A DNA stretch of 64,000 nucleotides from Nyssa sinensis (lineage: Eukaryota > Streptophyta > Magnoliopsida > Cornales > Nyssaceae): assembly GCA_008638375.1 (NCBI GenBank), contig CM018048.1:2757940-2821939 (forward strand). The letters are read 5' to 3'. Made by a program: the position numbers and the translations under genes. Shown here piece by piece: positions 35,861 to 47,300 of this stretch (positions within the stretch are counted from its first letter, which is position 1; the number at the start of each line of letters is the position of its first letter). The notes below the pieces were generated by a model. The model made no database searches. It was given only the letters and a program-made list of their open reading frames with translations, and was not told the DNA's origin.

Positions 35861-38800
35861 TTACATGTAATAACCTCAAATTTTTTTTTTATAATAAATT
35901 TTGTTGGTTGTTCTTTTATTTTATTTTATTATTATTATTATTATTATTATTATATGTGAACATGTGGGTGAGGATGTGTGTGTATTGTGCATGTGTATTA
36001 TATATGATGTATGTGCATGTATATGTATATGTATATAAGTATACAATTTAAATCTGAATTGGCGTATACATATATGTATATATATATATATATATTACAG
36101 TCAGTGTGTGCACTGTGTGCCGTGTGTGTGTGTGTGTGTATGTGTTGAGTGTTGCACACTCAAGAGAGCATGGTTTGTGGTTGTGTGTGGAAGTGGAAAT
36201 TCAGGGTATGGGAGGTGCAGGCCAGAACAGTGGGGTTAGGCCTGGTCTTAGAGAGAAAGAAGAGAGAGAGAGGGGGTGTGTGTGTGTGTGTGTAATATAT
36301 ACACTTGTGTGCACGGCTGAGTGGGAAATGAGAGTAAAGAGAGGAAGAAAAGAAGGAGAAACTGAGAGACAGAGGGGGACAAGGAGCTTGAACCAGAGGT
36401 GAAACAGGAGAGAGAAGGGGAGGTCGGCTAGAGAGAGAAACCAAAACCAAGGTGAGCCACCTTCTGTTCTGAATTCTTTTTAGCATGATTAATTTATTTT
36501 GCGTATAGGGTTAGAAAGAGTATGAAATATGGAGAATTTAGGGACAAGAATCAACCAAAATGGTTGAGGAACGAGGGAGAAATAGGGGTTATGGGTCAGT
36601 GGGAATAATCTGATTTATGAGCTGTGATGCTTTGAAAGGCTCACAATGGATGATTGGGAATCATGGGGATGAGATATAGGAAATGTTTGGAGTCAAAATG
36701 GGGCAAGGGCAGTGACTAAAAGTCACAAACATAAGTGTTTGCTAGTTGGCCAGAAAACTGGTAACAAGAAATAATGGGACCATTCCTTCGGTTTGGAAGG
36801 TCCAAAACAGTGTTGGAGTGTTCTAAAATTACCTTAGATTCATTTAGGATCAAGAACCACCCTAAAAAGGTCAAGAAAATCAAGTTTGGAAAATTAAATT
36901 TTGCAGTTTTCGGCAATTGTCGCCAGAGAGGGCGACTGGAGGTTCGCCGGAAAAACGAGGGACGAAGGGGGACTGTTCCGGGCCGGGTCTGGGTCGGTTC
37001 AGGTCCGGTTCGGGCATGGGCCGAACCGCCCTTGCCACGTGTTGGTCTGAGGTTTTAAATTAAAAACTGGAATAGGACTGTTTGGTTACAAGGTTGAAAA
37101 ATTGAAGACTTGAAATTTAATTGAAACAGGGATATCCTATCCCTGTTTTTGGATTAGCCACTGTTTGGCTATCCAAATTAAGAATAGGAGGTTTTGTAAA
37201 TTATAAATTAACCCCTGAACTTTTTAGAAATTAACTTTGACCCAGAACTTTCAGAATTTACAAACTGACTCCCCAATTGTTAATTAATATAATTTGACCC
37301 CACCAGAATAAAATATTAATTAAATTAATTTAATTATTTAAATATTTTCAAATTAATCCGGAGTCTAAATAGGACAAGTCATTAGTGTATTTTGACTATC
37401 CCGATCATTCTGAGACCAATGGTGAGGTCCGTTTTATGAGACAGGGTTTTAAAAAAATAAAAGACCGGTAGTAACCTTTAAAATTATTAAAATGCCCCTG
37501 AATTGAAACGCAGTCAAACGAACTCCAAATTAAGTAAACAAATAGTGAAACTTTATTATTTCGACCATTCCGGACTCAACTGTGGAGTCCAATTTGTGAA
37601 AAGAGGTCTTGAAATGTAAGGACCCGTGAAAAGTGAAAAATTACTGTTTTGCTCTTTTGAGCCCAGATGTCCGAATTGAATTCCATGAAAACCTAAACTT
37701 ATTTTCTTCGACGTTCCGGACTCAATAGTAGGGTTTAATTTAGCAAAATAGAAACTTATAAAATAAAGACATAAAATTTGTTGAATAGCATAATTCAAGT
37801 AGCAAATGGACTGAGTCACATGTTATGATTTTAGGGACACGGAAGGGCAAGGAGAAGGTGATCTAACCTTCTACATTCTACTGCTAGTTCCGCTACCTTA
37901 CGAGTACATTTTTCTGAGTTGAGACTGACTCCCCAAGTACGATATATTGTGCTAAGGAAGAAATAGAATTGAGTTTAGGAATGCTTGCTCTGTTGACTTG
38001 ATGCTTCACATGTTTGTTTGATTGTTCACATGCTCGTGTGCTTCATGCTATCTTGCTGTAAGTTGGGTGATAATGTGGATAATGATTATGTGTAAATCGC
38101 ATGTGTTAGTATAGTGTGTGGATTATATTCTATGAGAACTGTTGAGACTATGAAATATGTGATTGAAAGCATGCTTCATGTGTGAATGAGATGCATCATC
38201 AAGATTATATTGTGGCATGAATGAATCAGAGCATATTGGCATAGTGTGATTCCCTGGACATGGTGTGAGTTGAGCACGTGGTGCTGTGCATTATGAGGGT
38301 GCAGATCCTGTGGTGAAAAACCCAAAATCGGCCATTAGGTACTCGCATGCCTGACGGGTTCCGGACCGTGAAGCGAGACATATATTAGTACTCGGGTTAT
38401 CGGGGAAGGACTGTAAGACGAGACATGGTGGCATAGAGTTACATGGGTGTGTCACGCATACTGCTCAAATACTGCATACTGGTCACGTACTGCCATAATG
38501 ATATTGAATGCCATATAGAAATAACTGTACACTTGCACATGCCACGCCCTTAATTTTGTTTCTTGCATTAGCATTATATTGTACCAGCAGTTGAGCTGAT
38601 CCATTCGTGGGACAAACATTTCAGATGACGCTCCAGCTATGCGAGACGTAGAGATGATTTGATTATAGATTATGTTTGGCCCGAGGCGCGCACTTAATAT
38701 TATACAAGGGCATAAGCCCGAGGCTATTTCTTATTTTTGTATGTCGTGAACTAATAGACCAGACCCTATACAATGTATCAGAACAGTGTATGGAACGTAT

Positions 38801-38901
38801 GTGATTGTCCTTAATTGTCCTTTATTTACTTTATATTTTATTTACTTTCTGTTCGTTCAGGCGCACCTCGGGTTTGCTGGAATCTGGGGCGTGACATTAC
38901 A
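35861..38901. mobile_element. Solo LTR (probably Ty3/gypsy), 3.03 kb, with 5-bp target duplication
   Basis: The repeat spans 35,866-38,896. It begins TGTAATAACCTC and ends GGGGCGTGACA, the TG...CA termini and GGGCGTGACA end common in plant Ty3/gypsy LTRs. It is flanked by TTACA at 35,861-35,865 and TTACA at 38,897-38,901, an exact 5-bp target duplication. No gag-pol lies inside and no second LTR is present, so this is a solo LTR left by recombination between the two LTRs. It contains an ATT run near 35,931, GT tracts near 36,120 and 36,275, and a GC-richer zone near 36,930-37,040. Open frames inside it are incidental. Orientation is not certain; as printed, the 5' to 3' LTR order reads on the plus strand. 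Confidence 0.85.
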
Positions 38902-40197
38902 GAACAGAAATATTAACTTACTGTAAAATAGAAGAATAAAAGTCTGAATTAGATCAAGGCTAGTGTTTAACACTATGTCCTTAAGACAAATTTCATCCTT
39001 GCAATGGTGCTCACGACTTCTTGGACGTGTGCCTCGCATGATGTAATGATCTAAATCTCATAGAAGCAGCACTATAGTCTGTAAGCCTGCGAACTAACAG
39101 TGCTTAACTCTCTCTCAAAATGAAACACAGAATGCAAAGACTACTTGTGTAAAAACGAAGGCAATGAACGTGTGTATATTTATAGATCTCTTCATGGCTA
39201 TTTGGTACAGTCATGAAGGTTCAGTTGTGTCTGTTCATGGCAAACAGACACTATCACGTCCAATGAAGAAGACGATTGTTCAGTTAAAATTCAAACCAAC
39301 GCAATCGCAAAACGACGTACGTCGTTTTGGATTTAAACCAAAACCAAAACCAAAAACTGTACTTGCAGAACAATGACTTTTTTAGTTTTAATTAATCTAG
39401 TAACTAAACGACAGCGTTTTTATTTATTTTTAACAGTAACAAAATGACAACATTTAATGAAAAATTATTTAAATTAATTTTCTCTAAAAATATATATATA
39501 CGACGGCCCAGGCCCAAGCCCAAGCCCGACCCGATTCGGGGCAGCAGCGCGTGTCTGTGGTGGTCCAAGCATTTATTTAGATCCTCCTCCATACACAAAA
39601 CTTAGGTATTCCTTGGGGTCCAAACCTTTTTCCAAGGTAAGTATATATACTCTTTAAAAGTCTTGTACCCATTCCATGTAGGACACAAGTTTTTTTACAA
39701 GCTTCAAGCTTTTGTTACTATTTTTAAGTGGTGATGTTTGATAACAATTTCTCATTCACTCCTTAATGGTTTTGAGCAATCCAATATATAATCTTAATCT
39801 CCTCATGAAGGAAAATACATTCTCATGTCGACCTACTAAAATTAATATGTGACACTCACTTTAATTTTAGCTCAAAAATAAATAATTATTATGCTCAAAA
39901 ACCTATTTTTCCAACACTTTCCAACGAATTGCAATTCCTACATGTTGCCTTGAACCAAATTAATGGGGTGAAAATGTATTGCATTGAAACTCCTTGCATG
40001 AAACTTGTCACTTGCAATAACAAAATACTAAGGACATTAATTTCAAAGGTAAACGTCATCTTAAAAGTTACGTTACACAATACAAATCCCTAATACAAGT
40101 TATATAGATACACAAACAATTATCTTAGCTGCAATATCTGACCATATTTATTCATATAGTTGTGTCATTCTTCTTATTCCAATAGGTGTAAGGAAAA
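38902..40197. other. Intergenic DNA
   Basis: No gene seen. A 22-bp perfect palindrome lies at 39,308-39,329 and a GCCCAAGCCC-type repeat at about 39,505-39,530. The right end is the 3' flank of gene C. Confidence 0.5.
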
Positions 40198-40452
40198 TTA
40201 ACAAGGCCACAGAAATGACCCCATGGCAAACTCCCTCTTCTGTTGGACGTTTCCGGTGACCGGCAACCCATATTCAGCTAGGAGGCAATCTAGCTTCCAT
40301 TCTGGCATTGTCTCATAGTCAGATTTGGTGTACCTTGGGTAGTGCAGGGGCATCTGAAAGTGCCTAAATCTCTCTTTCCCAAGGGGCCTTGGAGCTGTGT
40401 TGCCTAGCCTGGGAGGTGCCTTGGCCACTGCTTCAATTCCACCACCACTCAT
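40198..40452 (-). CDS. DUF7722-type small plant protein, copy C
   Basis: A single exon of 84 codons, intact. The C-terminal half carries the same family block as copies A and B: FQMPLHYPRY, YETMPEWKLDCLL, YGLPVTG and KREFAMGSFLWP. The N-terminal 30 residues (MSGGGIEAVAKAPPRLG and following) share only the initial MSG. C is thus an older paralogue, not a third product of the 2-kb duplication. The DRLL to DCLL change puts a Cys in the core. The leader is longer than in A and B (about 90-120 bases) and contains a TA/GT dinucleotide tract. Function unknown. Confidence 0.8.
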   Translation of the reverse strand: MSGGGIEAVAKAPPRLGNTAPRPLGKERFRHFQMPLHYPRYTKSDYETMPEWKLDCLLAEYGLPVTGNVQQKREFAMGSFLWPC

Positions 40453-40573
40453 CTTCTCTTCTCCCCACTCTTCCTATTAACCTGTATATATAATATATAT
40501 ATGTATGTGTGTGTGTGTGTGTTGGAAATCTGTTTTTGCCAATTCCAATGCTATGTTTCTTTAACAACGCGGC

Positions 40574-40581
40574 CTTTTATA
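40574..40581 (-). promoter_or_regulatory. TATA box of DUF7722-type gene C
   Basis: TATAAAAG on the minus strand, about 122 bases upstream of the ATG. The same core occurs at the other two copies. Confidence 0.55.
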
Positions 40582-41422
40582 GAGAGAAAGAGCCAAAACT
40601 GCCAATGTACTGGAAGGAAAAAGAAAACATTCCGAGGAATTTTTGAGAAGACAAAGCATTATTCTTTTTATTTTGTGTGATATGAATTTTTTTTTTTTTT
40701 CCTAAGGTCCTCTAAATTTAAATAATCGCAGAACCATTAAGCTCCAAAAAAAAAAAAAAAAGAATGTTTACTTAGCCAAACCCAAGAATTAAGTTTAATC
40801 TGTTTGGATATGTTTTCACAAATCATTTTTAAATTTTTAAGGAATTAAAGACACGTTTTATTACAATATTTATTACTATCGTTTTTCAAACTTTGACACT
40901 AATTTATTTTTTGGTAATTTTTGTAGAAAACCTAAAAAAAAATTCTGAATCTCATTTCGAGAGTTTGCAATCATATTGTTGCACAAGGATTAAGCCTCTT
41001 TCTTCACTTTGACACTAAACTCTTTAGAAATTTTTGTAAAAAATTACAAAAATTTCTCCTGAATTTAAAATTTATAAAATTATACTTACACTTTCTTACT
41101 TTTAATACAAATTACACATTCCTATGAGACTCTCTTGGACTTTTTTCCCTCTAAACTCATGAGGTGGCGGGGCATTGTTTGCAATCGCCGCCCAACAATT
41201 CATTCATTTCTGCATTTCGGCTTTAAATATTTCTATATTTCCAATGCCTCGTCAAAGAGCTGGCTCTGCAGTTGCAGGCGGCGGCTCCTTGTTTTGGTAA
41301 CTTCTCGAAATCGCTTGAAATTAGCGACTTTTGATATACATAAAACTTCTCATCATTGGACCATCGACCTACAAGAAATCTAGATGGAGATTCTATGCAT
41401 TCATTTTGTTCACATATATAAA

Positions 41423-41453
<31 letters not shown>

Positions 41454-43430
41454 TGTGGGAGGTATACCCTAGATTATTCTATATTTGTTAATTGTCGAGT
41501 TTTTAAATGACCGATAAACATCTCATGCTTCTTTCCATAAAAATATAAATAAAAGGTTACGGTTTCTATTCTTCCTAAGGTGAGAATTTGTTAGTCACAG
41601 ACATGAACAAGGGTTATCCTAGAAGTTTTCTATATTTCAAGGGTTCCTGTTATCATCTTGCTTTTAAAACACAATCTTCAATTCAGTTTACTTATTAAAG
41701 CTTCATTTGTTTTCTCATTGAGCGGGATTTTTGTTCTTTTTATAAATTAGTTACAAGATATTTTGAATCAGTTTACGCATACCAGATTAAACGAAATTTC
41801 TAGATTTGTTAAAAGAGGACTTTTTGATAACGGTACTTACATAATTTGTTAATTAGGACTGGGATCAAGCCCATTCCTTTTAATCTCAAAAGTTCTTCAA
41901 ATATCTTTTTGATAGCGGTACTTACATAATTTGTTAATTAGGACTGGGATCAAGCCCACTCCTTTTAATCTCAAAAGTTCTTCAAATATTTTGTGACTAA
42001 AATATTCTTTTATCTTTTATCCATATATCACTCTACTAGTATTGTCCAATAAATTTGTGCATGATTCACGCACTTTTTTCAAGAAATTTTTTTATTCTTC
42101 AAATTTTAATAACTTGTAATATATAAATCTGTTTTGAAAAAAATTTATATATTTTAATTCTAAAAATCGAGATCTAGTAAATAAGATTTATATTAAATAT
42201 GAAATTTTATAAAAATAAATCAACCCCAAACAATGAAATTTTATTGTGTAGCAATTTTTTACAAAGAAACAAAATGGCGAATTAAGACTAAAAACAACTT
42301 TTTTTTGCACGACTGGCATTGTTTAAGCTACCTTGATGTTGAAAAATATATTAAATGCATATATAATTTGCAAAATATGGACAATCGAGCACATAGTTAT
42401 GGCACTTTGATATTTTTATACATAAAATGTATTTTTTTCTTCCAATTTAAATATAAGACTTCCTCATTTATTTATTTATTTCATCATATGAATGTGAGAA
42501 AGAAAAAAAAAACATTTCAAGGTGGTTGTCTATAGTACAATTTTAGCTCTCTTATATTAAACAGACATTATTACATAAATGGGAAGTGTTTTACTAAAAA
42601 ACAATCAAAAATTTTCATTATTCAAATTGTTTTAAAATCTATTCTTTTGCATTGACTTGACTCCTTTAATCTCGACGATTGAATATGAATAGGCTATTAT
42701 GAGTTCGAGCAAGCCGCTACAGTGAAATCAGTATATAAAGATAATAAAATTTCACTGTTTTAATCAAACTACTTCCAAATCAGTTCCATATTTAAAAAAA
42801 AAAATGTGAAATTTCCCTATTAGAATCAAACTAGTTTCAATTCATTTCTATTTTAAAAGAAACAGTAAAATTTCATATACAATATAGATATTGTTTGGCA
42901 GACTTTTCATTTTTAAAGTCCAATAATAACAATTTTATTAAAAAAATGAAATTAAATATTAAAAGTTATTAAATTTTAAATTTTGAAATAAAAATGGAAA
43001 CACGTGCCTACATAACTTCACAAATAATGAACTGAGAGACAAAAACAGTCAAATAAAAATTAGTAAGTAACAACTCATCAAATTGTTCTTACCTAGGAAA
43101 AACTAGATACGCCTCTACTTAACATATTAAAATGCTTGGGGTGGAACTTTCAACTGAAAATGAGTTTATTATGAGAAACCTAGCTATAATTATCCCCCCA
43201 AAAAAATCGATATAACAGATGGAAATTACTAAAACATGACTTTTCTAAATTGAGAATTATAACCAAATGTCTGAGGAAAAGCAGCCAAAATGCATAAACA
43301 GCCTAAATGCAACCTTTTTCTAAACCTCTTCAACTTTGAAAAAGTAATATGATTCCAAAAATTTCTTGTACTCACACTTCAAGTTCAGAAAAAGACTTCC
43401 ATCATCCCTACATTTTGGTGAACATTATCC
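40582..43430. other. Intergenic DNA upstream of gene C
   Basis: AT-rich, with a TA run at about 41,421-41,450 and the duplication at 41,821-41,990. No coding region recognised. Confidence 0.45.
41821..41990. repeat. 85-bp tandem duplication
   Basis: Two units start TTTTTGATAACGGTACTTAC and TTTTTGATAGCGGTACTTAC at 41,821 and 41,906 and end in TCTTCAAATAT. Only a few substitutions separate them. Confidence 0.9.
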
Positions 43431-43570
43431 TATGTTTGGTACTATGGAAATGGGCCCTTAGAAATTGAAATTTTGAAATTAGTTGGAATTAGAGACAAGC
43501 TAATCTAAAACTAAAGGTTGAACTAACCAACCTCCAATTCCAATTCCAACTCTAAAGAGCCAAACATGAC
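43431..43570. mobile_element. Small MITE with ATGTTTGG ends
   Basis: The left end CTATGTTTGGTACTATGG is mirrored by a right end whose complement reads TCATGTTTGGCTCTTTAGAG. The interior repeats GGAATTAG and CCAATTCCAATTCC in inverted orientation. About 140 bp, non-coding. Confidence 0.5.
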
Positions 43571-44014
43571 ATAAATTCTATTGGAAGCCAATCTATTACA
43601 ACATAATGGAAAACTTGAACAATATAGTAGACATTGTAGTCTCATTCCCTACCAATGACCATACAATGAGTAGTCCCATCATTTACCCAGATGCAATCAG
43701 TAAGAAAATTCTTTATCTAAGAAGATTTTTTATGCATAGTTTCAAAGGAGAAGTCTGAAAGAAGTTGCAGATAGATTCTACTGTTGGATTCGTTCATGCA
43801 AATGATTGAGTTTGTCCGTCCATTTCCCAACCTCGATAAAATTCTTGGCATGACGCCAAATTGCTTCCTTCGATAGAATCTGCTGGTTCCATGATCCAGA
43901 TACCACCCCTGTGTAATATTCTAATTCCACATTTGATCCGGTATGATAATGAGAGTGCCACTTTCATGGGCATCTGATGAAGGAATCTGGTTTTGATTTG
44001 TACAAAGCCATACA

Positions 44015-44280
44015 TCAGGAATCTATTCTTCGTTCAACATAAACTTCATTTAGATTCTCAGGGGCTACTTTCTCTGTGGAAGGCTAATCCACAAGCATGT
44101 TTGGGGGAGCGAAGTAACTGTGTAGTGACATCATACAGATAATTATACCCAAGAACAACTACAGCAGTAAAAACATGGAGACATTATCTTCAATTATCTA
44201 GACATGGAAAGAGGACAAGATACCAGGGAACAACTCACATCAATACAAGCCAAAACATCTGAAACTGGCTCATATATCTG

Positions 44281-44326
<46 letters not shown>

Positions 44327-47300
44327 TGGAGATTTACCTGCAAAGTAGGCTTAAAATTGAAGAGGTATATAGATAAAACCATTGTCAGCAGCATCGCCAT
44401 TGATGTGGAATACACCTGAAAGAAGCATGAATTATTGGTGAGAGAGAGAGCATATCTATCTTCCATTGACAAAAGCACTCATGTTGGGCACAAGGTGGAC
44501 TCGAAAATTTCATAATTTCTAATAGGAAACTCCTATATTCCATTTTTTCTGTTACCGAATAATGATGATATGCAATAAAACATGCACTACATATATTCAG
44601 CACTTCCTAGGATTTCCACTGCTTTTTTCATACAGCTGGTCCAAAGCCCTGACAAATAGTCATTTATTGACAGCCAACATAGAACTACCCAGAGTCAGAA
44701 CACACGTGAACATGAAGTCTGAAAAGTTTTGAAAGCCAGATGGCAGAGTACAATAAATTAAGTCTAAATATAAAGTTTTCAAGGGAACGAAAATACATTA
44801 TTTAAGCTCGTCAAGCCCTTCCTATGACGTAAATGCATTTTTTTTTTTAGTAAGACACATCCTCTTCATCCTCTTAGGGACTCAAATCCTCAACCTCTTT
44901 TTTTGGAGGTAGAAGAGATACCGCTCAAACTAATGCTCAATGGTGACACAAACACAATTCATACGGTGCCCTATATTTTCAATCAGAAGATGCTTACTAA
45001 AATGTCATTACTCAATGTCGCTACTTCTTACGCATGGTGCTGGGAGGGATAAACTAGAAACAAACCTAACATTATTAGTATTGTTTTTTTTGAAAAGTTA
45101 GAAAGAAATTATATTTGATATTATTTTACACAAAGTAGTTGCTCTTAGACTCGATTAACCTAAAATTATTCTATATATTTAGTTGTTGACATTAAATAAA
45201 ATTGTTTTACAATATTGGTAAAATATATCAACATCTCGTTAATTCCCTGGACAGGGAGGCTCTAGAGATAAAATAATAGTTATAGAATTCAGCTTTGGCC
45301 ACAATCCGATTCATTTCAAAACCAATGTATGAGAACATAGAAGCTATATAGGTCAAAAGTTTCCCATTGGGATTACTTATCAAAAAAAAAATTTCCTGTT
45401 GGGATTCAGTATCAAACATCTTTTTTGGAATTCCTTTTCCTTTTGATTTTGTGTGACCTGAAGAGGACATCTCAGCCATCCTTAAATGACATGTTATTAG
45501 TCACTCTTGAATCCTCCCCTGAAAGGTGTCGTGAAGCTTAATTTTAATGGTGGTCCTATGAGAAACCCAAGCAACTTGGAATTGAGTAACATGAGATCAC
45601 CTTGACCAAATTATTCCGTTTTATGGGTTTATAACTTCTTATCACATAGGGTATAGCTTAAGATCATGCATTTTTCTTCATTTTCCTTCTCCACATTTAT
45701 GTATTCCTTTAAAGATTTTGAAATAGTGATCTCACAATACAAAGTGTATGAGAATTCTTTAATTCATGCTGTCATCCAACGTATGTGGTATCAAACAGCA
45801 TTTATTTCTTTTCCCCTGTATAGGAAATATTTCAGTACTATAAAATTAAGTTAGTTGTTTTGATCATGATTCAAACTCAGTACACTTCAATTTTTCAGGT
45901 AATACATATACCTATCATTTTTTTTAATCCCAGTCATCCGAAGCCCTTCTAAAAAGCTAAAAAACATGGATACGGACACACGACCCCGACACGCAAACAC
46001 AATATTTCTTAAAAAGTAAGACACAAACACGTCAGGAACACGTTGAATATATATAAATTTTTTATATAACCATATAATAAAAACCTAATATCATTTCAAC
46101 TAAAATTTGTATAAAAATACACAAATCACAAAAATATTATTAAGACATTAAAATAAGAAAGCCATTAAATAAAAAATCAAGAACTTTTTTATTTAATCAT
46201 CAACATCATTATTCAAGTTATAAAATAAATCTACTAAATATTACATAGAACATATATGTATATATATAACCAAAAAAAGAACTCCCAAATGTGTCCAAAA
46301 TGTGTTCGGAATTCAGAAAAAGAAAAGAAATTAGACACTTTTTTTGTGTCCGACACATTCAGGGAAGTGTCCCAAAGCGTTGATGTCCGACATGGACACG
46401 TGAGCCAAAATAGAGTGTCCGTACTTCATAACTAAAAAGGTTATTGACATTTGACCCAAGTAGTTTACATGGCAGTCATTTACTGGACTAAAGAAGCCCT
46501 TCCTACAGCCAGTCCCATTTGCCAAACCCGGAACAAAAGAATACAGGGTCAAGATTCAAGAGTGGTACAATATAGTTCACAGCACACCTTTGGGTTATTT
46601 TTAACTAAGCTAACTGGATTTTGGCTTTGGACAATTAGATATCTTCATAAAATAGAACAAACAAAAGAATTCCATGTTAATACAAGAAAAACACAAGAAA
46701 GAATATCCAAAACTTTCTCCTGAATTTCATTTTTCCATATTAATTGTTTACTAAAAATAAAAACACATTTCAAGTTGCAAAACCCCATGACACAGGTTTT
46801 CAAAAATACATTATGAGAAGCCATGGACTTTTTTCCAGAAAATAGAGGGAATTAATTACCTTCACAATATTATCTGCATATTTCATTAACCATGAAACCA
46901 ACAATCCAGTCGCCCCCAGATTTGATACCACCAGCAATGTTGTAATACTGTAACCATTGAAAAGGCGCTGCCACCACGGTCCCTTCTCAAATCCACCTCT
47001 GATATCATCCAGTAGAAGCGCCGTGCTATGTTGAAAATCACACCAAATCTGGAAAAAAATTGTGGTTGATGTTACCTGAAAATAATCATATAGTGAATAA
47101 AATTTACATGTTACTGATAGATAACACAAGCCAGTTGCATTAAAAAAGTTTGTTGGCTTTATAAAGTTCTTCAAAGCTTCAGAACAATCAAACATTATAC
47201 AACCACACATCTTAGAAAAAGAAGAATATTTATTGCACTGCCTATGTTTTAGGTCTTTGTGAAATTGTCATAACAAAAATCCTGTTGATTATCTAACAAA

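Noticed and set aside
36106..37058. Open frames of 94-108 codons on both strands
   Set aside because: They fall inside the solo LTR and are driven by GT/GA repeats and the GC-rich zone. They have no gag or pol similarity.
45228..45479. 83-codon minus-strand open frame in the last intron of the transporter gene
   Set aside because: It starts MAEMSSSGHTKSKGKG but shows no family motif and no splice or promoter context.
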